A stretch of DNA of 64,000 nt from Proteobacteria bacterium SG_bin4 (GTDB taxonomy: Bacteria > Pseudomonadota > Gammaproteobacteria > Burkholderiales > Nitrosomonadaceae), in the NCBI GenBank assembly GCA_002083395.1, contig LWDH01000047.1, positions 1 to 64,000 of the forward strand, in the 5' to 3' direction. The notes under the pieces are model-generated. The model worked only from the letters and a program-made list of their open reading frames with translations. It searched no databases and was not told where the DNA came from. The position numbers and the translations under genes are program-made. Shown here piece by piece: positions 52,805 through 62,910 of the stretch (the stretch's first letter is position 1; every line of letters begins with the position of its first letter).

Positions 52805-53605
52805 TTATGCTAGCGCAGGAATTGCGCGATTTTTTCCGGTTCGCTTTGCTTGATAAAGTGCTTTATCAGCCCGGCTGATTACGGAATTCTGATGTTCGCC
52901 GAATGATCGTAGCGCCACGCCAGCACTGAATGTCACCGGCATTGATTGGTTATCGATTTGTATTGAGAGGCTCTTAGCCAAATTGTTTTGCAGCCGCTGG
53001 ATAATGGTCAATGCATCTTCCATGACCACGTCAGGCAATAGAATCACAAATTCTTCGCCGCCAAAACGGGCGACAATATCGGTAGGGCGCAAAGTTTCTT
53101 TGGCTACAGCTACAAAATTAATCAGAATACTGTCACCGGACTGGTGGCCGAGGTTATCGTTAATTTGCTTAAAATTATCCAGATCAATAACAACCACACC
53201 TAGCGACTGCGCATTCCGGTCAGCGCGTGCTGCTTCACGAACGAACGTCTCATCCAATCCACGTCGATTAAACGCCCCGGTCATCTGGTCTGTTTGCACA
53301 AGCCCGCGTAATTGCTCGATCTCGTCTTTTAATGATTCAATTTTTTGCTCTGCTCGCTTAATTTGCTCTTGCGCCGCAAACACTTCATCGTTGGCTCTCA
53401 ATCCTCTGGTATCAGACAATACCATATCAAGAATACGAATGATTTCATCGGCATTTCGTGTTTTCCGAATCTGGTCAGCATAGTGTTCAACTTGCTTATA
53501 GTAATCTTCCGAATCAATCATAGGTTTTCGCTCACTTGTCATAGCATCCGTTGATTTAACCAGCCGCAATATCCTTTTTTGTCCTTGTTTGGTAGCTCCT
53601 TGCAT
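52805..53605 (-). CDS. Diguanylate cyclase (GGDEF) with inhibitory site
   Basis: GAGGAG 7 bp before the ATG at 53605 decides the start. The first 100 residues are helical (coiled coil around AAQEQIKRAEQKIESLKDEI); the GGDEF domain has ARFGGEEFVILLP, so the catalytic GGEEF is intact, and RPTD five residues upstream forms the RxxD inhibitory site. It should make c-di-GMP from GTP. No sensory or membrane domain is recognisable. Confidence 0.9.
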   Translation of the reverse strand: MQGATKQGQKRILRLVKSTDAMTSERKPMIDSEDYYKQVEHYADQIRKTRNADEIIRILDMVLSDTRGLRANDEVFAAQEQIKRAEQKIESLKDEIEQLRGLVQTDQMTGAFNRRGLDETFVREAARADRNAQSLGVVVIDLDNFKQINDNLGHQSGDSILINFVAVAKETLRPTDIVARFGGEEFVILLPDVVMEDALTIIQRLQNNLAKSLSIQIDNQSMPVTFSAGVALRSFGEHQNSVISRADKALYQAKRTGKNRAIPALA

Positions 53606-53820
53606 CGCTATTCTCCTCAAATGACCGCATTGAATGCCAGGCTACGCCAGTTCGGGGAATAATTCGTTGGATTGCGAAGGAGAACCCATTCCGGTATAGA
53701 CTGCCATGTTCACAAAGTTAACAGACCCAAACCAGGATGAATTGAATGAATAACAAGGGAAATCTGTGTCATTTGCAATCATAAAGCTTGTTCACATTAT
53801 TAAACAATGCGTTATGCAGT

Positions 53821-55524
53821 CTATCCCGATATTAGGATTTGATTCTTACCGCCTTTCTTTGCCCGATAGAGTGCTTCATCGGCGCGTTTGAATATAGCTT
53901 CCTGCGATTCACCCGGGCGAAGCTGCGCCACACCCGCGCTGAAAGTGATTAGCAAACGCTTATTTTCGTGCAAGAAAAATTTCTTAGTCAAATTCCGCCG
54001 GATTCTGGATAGAATTTGAACGCCCTCTTCAAGATTTGTATTGGGTAACAAAATGACAAATTCCTCACCACCATAGCGCGATACAACATCTTCCGGACGA
54101 GTGGTATCTTTGACCGACTCAACCAGATATACCAATGCATCATCACCGACCTTATGCCCATGTGTATCATTCAATTGCTTAAAATTATCAATATCCAAAA
54201 GCGCATAACATAACGGCGCTTGATGCCGGAGAGACCGGGCGGCTTCCCGCTCAAAGGCACTATCCAAGCCTCTGCGGTTCAATATCCCGGTGAGATGATC
54301 TTCATGCACCTTTTCGCCCATCACTTGCAATTCAGTTTCAAGCTGATTGATTTTACTTTGCGCCAAACTGACTTCGGCACGCGCCGCCAAGAAATCATTA
54401 CGGTAATTGGATGTGCTTTTCTGCATTTCCTTGGTTTCACTCATAATCAATGCAAGCAACTGATTTAGCTCTTTAATATCATCCGTCTTACTGATTGTAT
54501 CGACATAGTGCTCGAGCTTTACCTGATATCCATCCGTTGTATCGGTGAGTTCCTCAATATTGGTAATCAGTGAAGTCACCATTTTCTTCAAGGTCAACTT
54601 GGCTTCACTTAAATTGCTCTTGATAATTTCCTGCCGTTGCGTGATTTCTTCTAAATAACGCTCGGCCTGTTCTATCACTTGTGTATTTAGAGGCTTAGCA
54701 ATTGTTTCTCGCAACTGCCCGATCCGGGTACCGATCCATTGATCTTCCACCAATATTTCACCGGTACTGTCCATCAGCATATTCAGCAGCTTGAGCAAGC
54801 CTTGCTGCAATTTCCCTGCACCTTGATCATAATCCGCAAATTTACGACTAAAATCACGGAAAAGATTGATAAAATTCTCCATTTCCGTTTCGTTGCATAT
54901 GCTTCGGAGCTGTCGCGCTAGCGCTCTCACTTCATCAGCCAAGTTTGCATCATCTGTCCGTTTTGCCACAATCTGCTCGAGCATTTCCGCTACCAATTCC
55001 CGCAACTGATCTGAGAACTGATTTTCCATCTCTCGTTGCCCCGATACAGGCTGCTCGTCCTGTGAATCCAGAGCGCTCAACCGGGAAGTTTGTGAGGAAG
55101 AATTTTCGGGGAGATCACTTTCGGGTAATTCGGTAGGCGCTACATTCAATTCTCCCCAAGAATCTACCAATGCCTTCAGTTTATTGTGTAGTTGCTCGGA
55201 ATCTTTTGAGAATTTCGCAAGCACTCGTTTGACGCCTTCCCTTTTCTTGGCAATCGTTAGACTACCCTTCTTATTCTCTAATTGCTTTAACAACGCTTCC
55301 AGGGTATCGCCCCAAGCGGGACTCTCTGATACCGGGCTATGCACCGGATTTGACGAACTTGCTGCAGCATTATCAGCAGGATCTCCATTTTTCCCGGAGT
55401 TGCCTGAAATCTGATAATAAAGCTTGAGATAATTATCCGGTGTTGGAGGAATTTTGAGCGCCGCTAGCTGACGTAACGTTTCGCGCGCGATAATAGTCGG
55501 ATTAGATTCTTTAAGCTGATTCAT
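53821..55524 (-). CDS. Large diguanylate cyclase with helical N-terminus
   Basis: The 567-residue protein has an N-terminal helical region of about 390 residues, rich in Ser, Glu and Gln and with coiled-coil-like stretches (for example QLRELVAEMLEQIVAKRTDD), no transmembrane segment, and a C-terminal GGDEF domain with SRYGGEEFVILLP and RPED as inhibitory site. The ATG at 55524 is preferred to a TTG three codons upstream. It resembles the short cyclase at 52805 in the final 170 residues, which suggests duplication of the GGDEF part. Confidence 0.88.
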   Translation of the reverse strand: MNQLKESNPTIIARETLRQLAALKIPPTPDNYLKLYYQISGNSGKNGDPADNAAASSSNPVHSPVSESPAWGDTLEALLKQLENKKGSLTIAKKREGVKRVLAKFSKDSEQLHNKLKALVDSWGELNVAPTELPESDLPENSSSQTSRLSALDSQDEQPVSGQREMENQFSDQLRELVAEMLEQIVAKRTDDANLADEVRALARQLRSICNETEMENFINLFRDFSRKFADYDQGAGKLQQGLLKLLNMLMDSTGEILVEDQWIGTRIGQLRETIAKPLNTQVIEQAERYLEEITQRQEIIKSNLSEAKLTLKKMVTSLITNIEELTDTTDGYQVKLEHYVDTISKTDDIKELNQLLALIMSETKEMQKSTSNYRNDFLAARAEVSLAQSKINQLETELQVMGEKVHEDHLTGILNRRGLDSAFEREAARSLRHQAPLCYALLDIDNFKQLNDTHGHKVGDDALVYLVESVKDTTRPEDVVSRYGGEEFVILLPNTNLEEGVQILSRIRRNLTKKFFLHENKRLLITFSAGVAQLRPGESQEAIFKRADEALYRAKKGGKNQILISG

Positions 55525-55623
55525 AGAATGCAAGAAAGAAGAAAATGAACATATTCAGATTACACAGTATTCGAAAAATATCGATTGCAACGCTGATATC
55601 TTGATTTCATCGATGATTTAAAG

Positions 55624-56256
55624 TCATTCAACCAATTTATTCTTTATCGCGTAGCGTATTAATTCTGAATTATTCGATAACTTGAGTTTCTCAAGTAAAC
55701 GCGCACGATACACACTGACTGTTTTCGGACTTAAAAACATTTCCGCAGAAATTTCAGAGAGTGTTTTACCCGCAGCGATAAAGCATAATGTTTGATACTC
55801 ACGATCGGATAGCGTGGTATATAGCGGTTTATCAACATCCATATTGATAATATTGGCCAATTCTTGCGCTACTGCAGGACTAACATATTTATCACCCGTC
55901 GATACCTGACGGATTGCTACTACCAATTGAGCCGGTGCGCTTTGCTTATTGAGATAACCCGAAGCCCCAGCTTTTAATGCGCGTATTGCAAATTCATGTT
56001 CGTTATGCATGCTGAGCATCAGTACTGCCAAACTTGGTTTGTCTTTTTTAATCTGTTTAAGAATCTCTATGCCATTCCTGTCCGGTAGGGAAATATCGAG
56101 TAACATGACATCAAAATCCTGTTGCCGAGCAATTTTAATTGCTTGAAAACCTGTTTCCGCCTCACCGGTAACCTTGATATCATCAGTCTCGCTCAATATC
56201 TGCTTCAAGCCTTGACGAACAATTGCATGATCATCGGCTATCATCACGCTTATCAT
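55624..56256 (-). CDS. NarL/FixJ-type response regulator
   Basis: The 210-residue protein has an N-terminal receiver domain with acids in MIADDHAIVRQG and the phosphoacceptor aspartate in DVMLLDISLPDRNG, and a C-terminal LuxR-type helix-turn-helix (LSDREYQTLCFIAAGKTLSE, then SPKTVSVYRARLLEKL). GGGAG precedes the ATG. The kinase gene is 16 bp upstream on the same strand. It is the expected partner of that kinase. Confidence 0.93.
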   Translation of the reverse strand: MISVMIADDHAIVRQGLKQILSETDDIKVTGEAETGFQAIKIARQQDFDVMLLDISLPDRNGIEILKQIKKDKPSLAVLMLSMHNEHEFAIRALKAGASGYLNKQSAPAQLVVAIRQVSTGDKYVSPAVAQELANIINMDVDKPLYTTLSDREYQTLCFIAAGKTLSEISAEMFLSPKTVSVYRARLLEKLKLSNNSELIRYAIKNKLVE

Positions 56257-56272
56257 GTAGACTCCCAGATTC

Positions 56273-57829
56273 TCAATGCCTTACAGCTCTTTTTCTTACT
56301 TTGGATGCTCCAGGTTGCAAGAACTCTGGATCATTTTTTGGTTCGATCGTATATTCAGATTGATAATCCAAATTTTCAGTAGGGATGAGGATTGTCACTT
56401 TGGTACCTTTCCCCGGTTCTCCCATAATGTGAAAATTCCCTTTTAATTGCTGGCAGCGCTCCCTCATTCCACGAATCCCAAAAGATTCATGTTTTCCCAT
56501 ATCGAGATCGGTAATTCCTCGACCATTATCAATTACTTCGAGCAAAACAACCTTATCTAACTCGACCAGTTTGACCTGTATATGCGTTGCGCTTGAATGT
56601 TTGGAAATATTTGTAAGAGTCTCCTGGAAAATTCTGAAGATTGCAATTGAGAGATCCGAATCTATCGAAATTTCATCACTGCTGCAGGACACCCGACAAA
56701 CCATACCCGTCCGGTTGCTAAACTCTTTGGCTTGCCATTGTACCGCCGCAACTATCCCACAATCCAGAATTCCAGGCCGTAAATCCAATGAAATCCTTCG
56801 CGTGCTATCGATCACACGATCAACGAGAGATTCAATGGATTTTGCCTTCTGTTGATAAAATTCGATGGGTCTGGCTGCTGAATCCAGGAATGGAAATAAC
56901 TCACATTTAATAGCCGTTAATGTCCCTCCGATATCGTCATGAATCTCTCTTGCGATGCGGGCACGCTCCTGCTCTTTTACTTTTTGCAAGTATGAAGACA
57001 ATTCTGCAAGTTGTTCACGGGAGCGGGCAATTTCACGTTCGGCAAGTTTATTGCGGGTAATATTAACCATGATACCATCCCATAGTGTCGCACCATCCGG
57101 CATTCTTCTGGGTGTCGCCCGCAAGCTGATCCACTTAATATCGCTATCACCTTTAACTTGAATACACCCTTCCCAATTCCACGTTGAAAGTTGTTTGGCT
57201 GATATCATCATCAGTTGATCGTAGTAAACTCGATCATCCGTCAGAATCAATTCTGGAAATAAACCAGGATTGCTAATCAGCATTGATGGCGACAGTCCTA
57301 ACAGAGTTTCGCTGGCATCGCTCACATATAAAAAACTTGCCTGGTGATTAGCATTCAATTGGAATTGAAAAACAACGCCCGGAAGATTGGATGTAATAGC
57401 CTGAAACAGTTCTTCGCTTTTTTGCAGTGCAGATTGTGTCGAAATAAACCGCTGATAATTTTCAAACTCACTGATGCTTCGTCTTATCACAGGAACTAAT
57501 CTGGCTAGATCCGCTTTTGTCAAAAAATCATACGCACCCAATCCCATCAGATACTCGACTGCTTCATCGCTTACTTGATTGGATACAACTATCAGTAGAA
57601 TGTCGGGTTTAATTCTTTTAACAATCCCAAGCACTTGCTTTGCGGTGAGTTGCGGCAAATTATTTTCAGAAAGAATTACATCCCAAGTCTGTGCTTTAAG
57701 TGCGGCTTCCAAATCTTTTATCGTATCGACACACGCATATTCAGCTTGAAAACCACCTTCAGCAAGGATCTCCAGAATCCGAATCACATCCTCATCCGAG
57801 GATTCTATCATCAATACTTTTAATGTCAT
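56273..57829 (-). CDS. Receiver-PAS-HisKA_3 sensor kinase
   Basis: Domains in order: receiver-like domain (residues 1-120), PAS (about 140-260), HisKA_3 (ARIAREIHDDIGGTLTAIKC with the phosphohistidine) and HATPase (IFQETLTNISKHSSATH and DNGRGI). The receiver phosphoacceptor position is glutamate (VILSENNLP, Glu55) instead of aspartate, so it is probably a pseudo-receiver. There is no transmembrane segment, so the kinase is cytoplasmic. The start at 57829 (MTLKVLMIES) is chosen over one 4 codons upstream; neither has a clear ribosome-binding site. Confidence 0.88.
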   Translation of the reverse strand: MTLKVLMIESSDEDVIRILEILAEGGFQAEYACVDTIKDLEAALKAQTWDVILSENNLPQLTAKQVLGIVKRIKPDILLIVVSNQVSDEAVEYLMGLGAYDFLTKADLARLVPVIRRSISEFENYQRFISTQSALQKSEELFQAITSNLPGVVFQFQLNANHQASFLYVSDASETLLGLSPSMLISNPGLFPELILTDDRVYYDQLMMISAKQLSTWNWEGCIQVKGDSDIKWISLRATPRRMPDGATLWDGIMVNITRNKLAEREIARSREQLAELSSYLQKVKEQERARIAREIHDDIGGTLTAIKCELFPFLDSAARPIEFYQQKAKSIESLVDRVIDSTRRISLDLRPGILDCGIVAAVQWQAKEFSNRTGMVCRVSCSSDEISIDSDLSIAIFRIFQETLTNISKHSSATHIQVKLVELDKVVLLEVIDNGRGITDLDMGKHESFGIRGMRERCQQLKGNFHIMGEPGKGTKVTILIPTENLDYQSEYTIEPKNDPEFLQPGASKVRKRAVRH

Positions 57830-58011
57830 GTCACGAATCATCTGAGTTCTTCATCCATCAAAGCCGATATCATGTCAAATAATAATATTCACAATTAACT
57901 ACCTGAATATTTTTTCGATTTTACAAAACAATCATACTTAATAACATACTTTATATCACGAATTCCCGTTATTAATTCAAATATTAGATATAAATCATGA
58001 AGGTAAATTCC

Positions 58012-58038
58012 TAAACTTTTCAAAACGCTTTCCGATAA
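58012..58038 (+). promoter_or_regulatory. Sigma-28 (FliA) promoter of fliC
   Basis: TAAA (58012-58015), exactly 15 bp, then TCCGATAA (58031-58038) match the TAAA-N15-GCCGATAA flagellar class III consensus with one difference. The flagellin ATG follows after about 100 nt with AGGAG nearby. Confidence 0.85.
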
Positions 58039-58140
58039 CTGCAAGCAACGGTGGTTGTATACCCTCTTGGATTGCGGGGCATGCCAGCGTATTAAAGGCA
58101 ATAGTGCCTAAACTAAATAGTTGAAAAAAGGAGAACCCAA

Positions 58141-59592
58141 ATGCCACAAATCATTAACTCTAATGTCGCCTCATTGAATGCACAGCGTAACCTAAACACT
58201 TCACAAAATGCACTAAATACTTCATTAACTCGCTTATCTTCAGGCTTGCGGATTAATAGCGCCAAGGATGATGCGGCGGGTCTTGCAATTTCTGAAAGGA
58301 TGACTTCACAAATACGCGGTTTAAATCAAGCTGTTAGAAATGCGAACGATGGTATTTCTCTTTCCCAAACAGCGGAAGGCGCATTAGGTGAAATCGGAGC
58401 AAACTTGCAACGTATCCGTGAGCTGGCCGTTCAATCTGCGAATGCTACCAATAGCGCTGGTGATCGCGCTTCGCTTCAAGCTGAAGCTGCGCAACTGAGC
58501 GCGGAAGTTACTCGTGTAGCCAGCCAAACTCAATTTAACGGCTTAAACTTATTGGACGGCTCGTTCTTGAATCAAAGCTTTCAAGTCGGTGCTAATGCCA
58601 ATCAAACCATCAACATTGCGTCGATTGCGGATGCGAGATCCACTGCGTTAGGCAGTCACATTCTAACTACTAATGGTACCGCAATGGGAACAGCAACAGC
58701 AGCAGCTGCCGCTGCAGCTGCCAACGGTGTAGCGGTTGAAGCAGGTTTAACACTTGCCAATAATAAAGGCGTTACTGGTAACATTAGCTATGCGGCAGGC
58801 GATGACGCTAAAGCTATTGCAGCAGCCATTAATACGGCTGCTTCCGGTATCGGCATCACTGCAACCGCATCCAACAGCGCCACACTAGGTAATTTTTCGG
58901 GAACAGGCACTACTGCGTTGACAATCAATGGCAGTACAGTTTCTGCCACAATCACAGATGCCGCCGATCTCAGCGGTTTGGCTTCCGCTATTAACGGATT
59001 GCAATCCACTACCGGCGTCACCGCCTCATTCGCTTCTGCGACGGATAAATCGGTAATTACCCTATCAACCTCAGACGGTAGAGACATCGTACTGGCAAAT
59101 TTCACCAATGGTACCATCACCGCAGATGTTACCGCCGGTGCAACCACAAGAACGCTAACCAGCGGTGGTAATGATTCATCAACCATCACAGGTACTGTTG
59201 AACTTACGAGTGCATTCGGACAAATCACTGCAGCGGGAAGTAACGCCACGGAATTTGGAGCCACCTCCAGTTCTTTTAACTCGGTTGCCACTTTAGATAT
59301 TTCTTCTGCAACCAACGCACAAACAGCAATCAGAACATTGGACGAAGCATTAAAATCCATTAACAGCTCGCGTGGTGACTTGGGTGCGATTCAGAATCGC
59401 TTTAGTTCGACGATTGCAAACCTGCAAACCGCATCGGAAAATCTCTCAGCTTCTCGCAGCCGGATTCAGGATGCTGACTTTGCTGCAGAATCAGCAAACC
59501 TTACACGCGGGCAAATTCTGCAACAAGCTGGTGTCGCAATACTGGCACAAGCGAATTCACTTCCTAACAACGTACTCTCTTTGTTACGTTAA
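58141..59592 (+). CDS. fliC: Flagellin
   Basis: The conserved flagellin N-terminus (NSNVASLNAQRNLNTSQNAL and SGLRINSAKDDAAGLAIS) and C-terminus (SRIQDADFAAESANLTRGQI, then QAGVAILAQANSLPNNVLSL) are present. The 483-residue length has a Ala/Thr-rich central variable region (about 185-385), so the surface domains are low-complexity. It is exported by the flagellar type III system and polymerises into the filament. AGGAGA is before the ATG; the sigma-28 promoter is upstream. Confidence 0.96.
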   Translation: MPQIINSNVASLNAQRNLNTSQNALNTSLTRLSSGLRINSAKDDAAGLAISERMTSQIRGLNQAVRNANDGISLSQTAEGALGEIGANLQRIRELAVQSANATNSAGDRASLQAEAAQLSAEVTRVASQTQFNGLNLLDGSFLNQSFQVGANANQTINIASIADARSTALGSHILTTNGTAMGTATAAAAAAAANGVAVEAGLTLANNKGVTGNISYAAGDDAKAIAAAINTAASGIGITATASNSATLGNFSGTGTTALTINGSTVSATITDAADLSGLASAINGLQSTTGVTASFASATDKSVITLSTSDGRDIVLANFTNGTITADVTAGATTRTLTSGGNDSSTITGTVELTSAFGQITAAGSNATEFGATSSSFNSVATLDISSATNAQTAIRTLDEALKSINSSRGDLGAIQNRFSSTIANLQTASENLSASRSRIQDADFAAESANLTRGQILQQAGVAILAQANSLPNNVLSLLR

Positions 59593-59680
59593 TAAACAAA
59601 CATAAAGTTGCTTTAAAAACAGCTGGAAGAGCCCGGAAACCAATTGAATCCATGCTCTTTCAGCAATAAGGAGTCGGATC

Positions 59681-60049
59681 ATGACTATTAGTCAATTAAA
59701 TGGAACTAATTCTTCGCCTGTTCCACCATTAACAACAACCGCCAGAAAAATCCCGGGATCAAGCACGGAAAACGCCGCATCAGTTGCCCCAACCATAGGA
59801 TCAAAAATTGGCAATGTTGTGGAGTCCGCAGAACAAGTAAAACAAGCTGTCCAAAAAATTCAAGGAACTGTCAATAATCTGGCACAAAATTTGCAGTTCT
59901 CGATTGATGAAGATACCGGAAAAACAATTATCAAAGTAATGGATGTTCATACCGAGGAAGTCATCCGGCAGATTCCAACAGAAGAAGCGGTTAAGATAGC
60001 ACGCACACTAGACAAAGTTCAAGGTCTGCTATTCAACGGCAAGGCATAA
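59681..60049 (+). CDS. flaG: Flagellar protein FlaG
   Basis: A 122-residue FlaG-family protein. The first half is Thr/Ser/Pro-rich; the second contains VNNLAQNLQFSIDEDTGKTI (family core), IKVMDVHTEEVIRQIPTEEA and a terminal IARTLDKVQGLLFN. FlaG affects filament length. AAGGAG lies 9 bp before the ATG. It sits between fliC and fliD as in many polar-flagellate bacteria. Confidence 0.9.
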   Translation: MTISQLNGTNSSPVPPLTTTARKIPGSSTENAASVAPTIGSKIGNVVESAEQVKQAVQKIQGTVNNLAQNLQFSIDEDTGKTIIKVMDVHTEEVIRQIPTEEAVKIARTLDKVQGLLFNGKA

Positions 60050-60072
60050 TTAAACATAGGTAAAGTTTTCAA

Positions 60073-62049
60073 ATGCTAGCATCACCAGGAATTGGATCAG
60101 GCTTAGATATTAACGGAATCGTTAGCAAATTAATGCAAGCGGAAAGCCGCCCACTTACTGCGCTTGATAGCAAAGAAGCTAAGCAACAAACACAATTAAC
60201 CGCATTCGGCAGCTTGAAGGGAGCGTTATCTTCATTTCAAAATAGCCTTACTGCACTCTCAAGCCCGGCAAAATTTAACGCAATATCGGCAAGTATTACC
60301 GATAACACATTAGCTAATGTCAGCGCAACATCTGCTGCGGTAACGGGGAGTCACTCGATCGAAATTCAGGCTCTCGCACAAGCGCAAAAATTAAAATCCG
60401 CCAATTTTCTTACAACTGACGCAAACGTCGGAAGCGGCACCATTACCATACAATTTGGAACCTACAATGCTGGCACATTTACACTGAATCCTGATAAATC
60501 AGCAAAATCAATAACGATTTCTTCTGGAAACTCGTCACTCGCAGGCGTTCGAGACGCGATTAATCAAGCTAAAGCAGGGGTAACTGCCAGCATTATCAAT
60601 GACGGCTCTGGTTATCGTTTAGTACTCGCCTCGAACGAAACCGGCCTAAGCAACGCACTGAAAATAACAACTATCGATAATGATTTAACAAATACCGATA
60701 ATGCCGGTTTATCGCAGCTAGCATATGATGCTTCAACGGGTGGTACAGCCAATCTGACTCAGACAACCGCCGCAAGTAATGCTTCTCTAGTTATTGACGG
60801 TATTTCAATCAGTAAAGCCAGTAACAAAATAACAGATGCTATTGAAGGTGTCACATTGGATCTGTTGAAAACGAATGCCGGCACTACTACAACACTAAAT
60901 CTGGCACGAGATACTGCTGGCATTAATAGCGCCATAACTGCGTTTGTAAAAGGATTTAACGATCTTAATAAAACAATAGTTGATGTCTCAAAGTATGATG
61001 CCGCGACTAAAAAAGCATCTATTTTAACTGGAGATTCAACAGTTCGTTCAGTGCAAACCCAAATTCGCAAAGCCATTTCTGATCCATTAACCACTGCTGG
61101 AGGAGGACTAAGCTTATTATCGGAAGTGGGTATTTCTTTCCAAGCAGACGGAACTCTAAAATTTGACTCTAGCAAGTTAACACAGGTCTTAAATGATCCA
61201 ACAAAAGATATTTCAACATTATTCGCTTCGGTGGGGAGAACAAGTGACAGCCTTGTATCGTTTGTAAGCGCTGATTCAAATACTGCAAATGGTAAATACG
61301 CTCTTAATATCACTCAACTTGCAACACACGGTACCGCTATTGGCAGCACCGCTGCTGCATTGACTGTTAATACAGGAATTAATGATTCTTTAAATTTTAC
61401 GATCGATGGAGTGAATGCCAGTATCACGCTTGCTGCAGGCACCTATACTGCGAATTCTCTAGCTGCGGAACTTCAATCCCGAATCAATGGAGCATCTGCA
61501 ATATCTTCAGCAGGATTAAAAGTTACTGTTAGTCAATCCGCCGGGATATTGACGGTAACCTCCGAAAAATATGGCTCGGAATCCTCTGTAAAAATAACGG
61601 GGGGAAATGGAAAGGCAGATCTTTTTGGCACTCCTGTTGAAACCAATGGAGTCGATGTCGCAGGAACGATTAATGGGGTTGTTGCAACAGGTTCCGGTCA
61701 AACACTTACCGGTGCAGCAGAAAGTAGTGGTTTGATCCTTAAAATCACTGGAGGCAGCACAGGCAGTCGCGGAGATATCGATTTTGCACATGGTTTTGCT
61801 CAAAAACTAAACAAAACAGTTGATGGCATGCTGAAGGGGAAACTGATCGATAGCCGCATTGACGGTATTAATGCATCCATTAAAGATATTGAAGTTCAAC
61901 GTGAAAAATTACAGCTTCGACTCGAAAATATTGAAAAACGTATACGTGCGCAATTTACAGCTCTTGATGCAACAATTGCCAGTATGACCCAAACCAGTAA
62001 TTTCTTACAGCAACAATTATCCAAACTACCAAGCACAACAAATAATTAG
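60073..62049 (+). CDS. fliD: Flagellar filament cap protein
   Basis: At 658 residues this FliD/HAP2 has the N-terminal block GIGSGLDINGIVSKLMQAES (helical capping region), a large middle section with HxxxI-like repeat domains, and the C-terminal coiled coil (IEVQREKLQLRLENIEKRIR). The cap pentamer helps flagellin fold at the tip. It is longer than E. coli FliD (468), which is common in betaproteobacteria. It is 23 bp downstream of flaG. Confidence 0.95.
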   Translation: MLASPGIGSGLDINGIVSKLMQAESRPLTALDSKEAKQQTQLTAFGSLKGALSSFQNSLTALSSPAKFNAISASITDNTLANVSATSAAVTGSHSIEIQALAQAQKLKSANFLTTDANVGSGTITIQFGTYNAGTFTLNPDKSAKSITISSGNSSLAGVRDAINQAKAGVTASIINDGSGYRLVLASNETGLSNALKITTIDNDLTNTDNAGLSQLAYDASTGGTANLTQTTAASNASLVIDGISISKASNKITDAIEGVTLDLLKTNAGTTTTLNLARDTAGINSAITAFVKGFNDLNKTIVDVSKYDAATKKASILTGDSTVRSVQTQIRKAISDPLTTAGGGLSLLSEVGISFQADGTLKFDSSKLTQVLNDPTKDISTLFASVGRTSDSLVSFVSADSNTANGKYALNITQLATHGTAIGSTAAALTVNTGINDSLNFTIDGVNASITLAAGTYTANSLAAELQSRINGASAISSAGLKVTVSQSAGILTVTSEKYGSESSVKITGGNGKADLFGTPVETNGVDVAGTINGVVATGSGQTLTGAAESSGLILKITGGSTGSRGDIDFAHGFAQKLNKTVDGMLKGKLIDSRIDGINASIKDIEVQREKLQLRLENIEKRIRAQFTALDATIASMTQTSNFLQQQLSKLPSTTNN

Positions 62050-62071
62050 ACACGATGCGAGGAGAATGAGT

Positions 62072-62479
62072 ATGTTTACCGCCACGAACTCTGCGATTTC
62101 TGCCTATCAACGGATTGGCGTTGAAACAAGCGTTGAGTCTGCAAATCCTTACAAACTTATCTTGATGCTATTCGAAGGAGCGCAAGAGGCTTTAAATAGA
62201 GCAACAATGCATATGCAACTTAACGAAATTGCCGAGAAAGGACAAATGATCTCCAAAGCCATCATGATTATTGATCATGGCTTAAAAGCAAGTCTAGATA
62301 TGAATGCCGGTGGAGATTTAGCAATCAAATTACAAGCGCTTTATGATTACATGACGCATCAACTGTTAGTCGCAAATATCCAAAACAACATAGAGAAAAT
62401 TAGCGAGGTTAATAAACTTCTATCAGAACTCTACAGCGCATGGAAAGAGATTGGACAGTTTGCAGAAACTCAAAAATAA
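62072..62479 (+). CDS. fliS: Flagellin export chaperone
   Basis: FliS binds the C-terminus of flagellin before export. ATNSAISAYQRIGVETSVES, then NPYKLILMLFEGAQEALNRA, are family blocks. GAGGAGA is 7 bp from the ATG at 62072 and only 1 bp from another ATG at 62066, so 62072 is chosen. The 135-residue length is normal. It lies 22 bp downstream of fliD. Confidence 0.94.
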   Translation: MFTATNSAISAYQRIGVETSVESANPYKLILMLFEGAQEALNRATMHMQLNEIAEKGQMISKAIMIIDHGLKASLDMNAGGDLAIKLQALYDYMTHQLLVANIQNNIEKISEVNKLLSELYSAWKEIGQFAETQK

Positions 62480-62520
62480 TTACCGCTAAATAAATAGTTT
62501 TAAAAAAGGCGCTCTATACA

Positions 62521-62853
62521 ATGAACAGCTCTCAAATACTGATGACATATAACGCAATACTCGCCATTACCGGAAAAATGCTAATTGCTGCGCAAAATAG
62601 TGAATGGGATCAGCTAGCCAAACTTGAAAAAGAGTGCAGGCAATTGACTGAATTATTAATTATAAATGACCCAGAACCAATTCTAGACGAACAACTACTT
62701 CAGAAAAAAGTAAAAATAATCCATCAAATCCTAGCTGATGATGCACAAATTAAAGCGATTACGGAACCTTGGCTGAAAAAACTTGAAGACATGTTAAATA
62801 CTACTGATCGCTCATATAGCATACAACAGGCTTATCAAACCTTCAGTTTATAG
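62521..62853 (+). CDS. fliT: FliT-like flagellar chaperone
   Basis: A 110-residue, almost wholly helical protein directly after fliS. It has little sequence conservation, but the helical pattern (MLIAAQNSEWDQLAKLEKEC, which resembles the FliT WDxL region) and position fit FliT, the chaperone of FliD. The call relies mainly on position. Confidence 0.75.
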   Translation: MNSSQILMTYNAILAITGKMLIAAQNSEWDQLAKLEKECRQLTELLIINDPEPILDEQLLQKKVKIIHQILADDAQIKAITEPWLKKLEDMLNTTDRSYSIQQAYQTFSL

Positions 62854-62910
62854 CTGAATCCGTCAAAGCAGGCTGCAAAACCTAGCTGACCTTAAGATAC
62901 ATAAGTTGCC

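Noticed and set aside
58641..59330. Repeats in the central part of fliC
   Set aside because: The Ala/Thr-rich variable region gives local low complexity but no clear periodic repeat unit.
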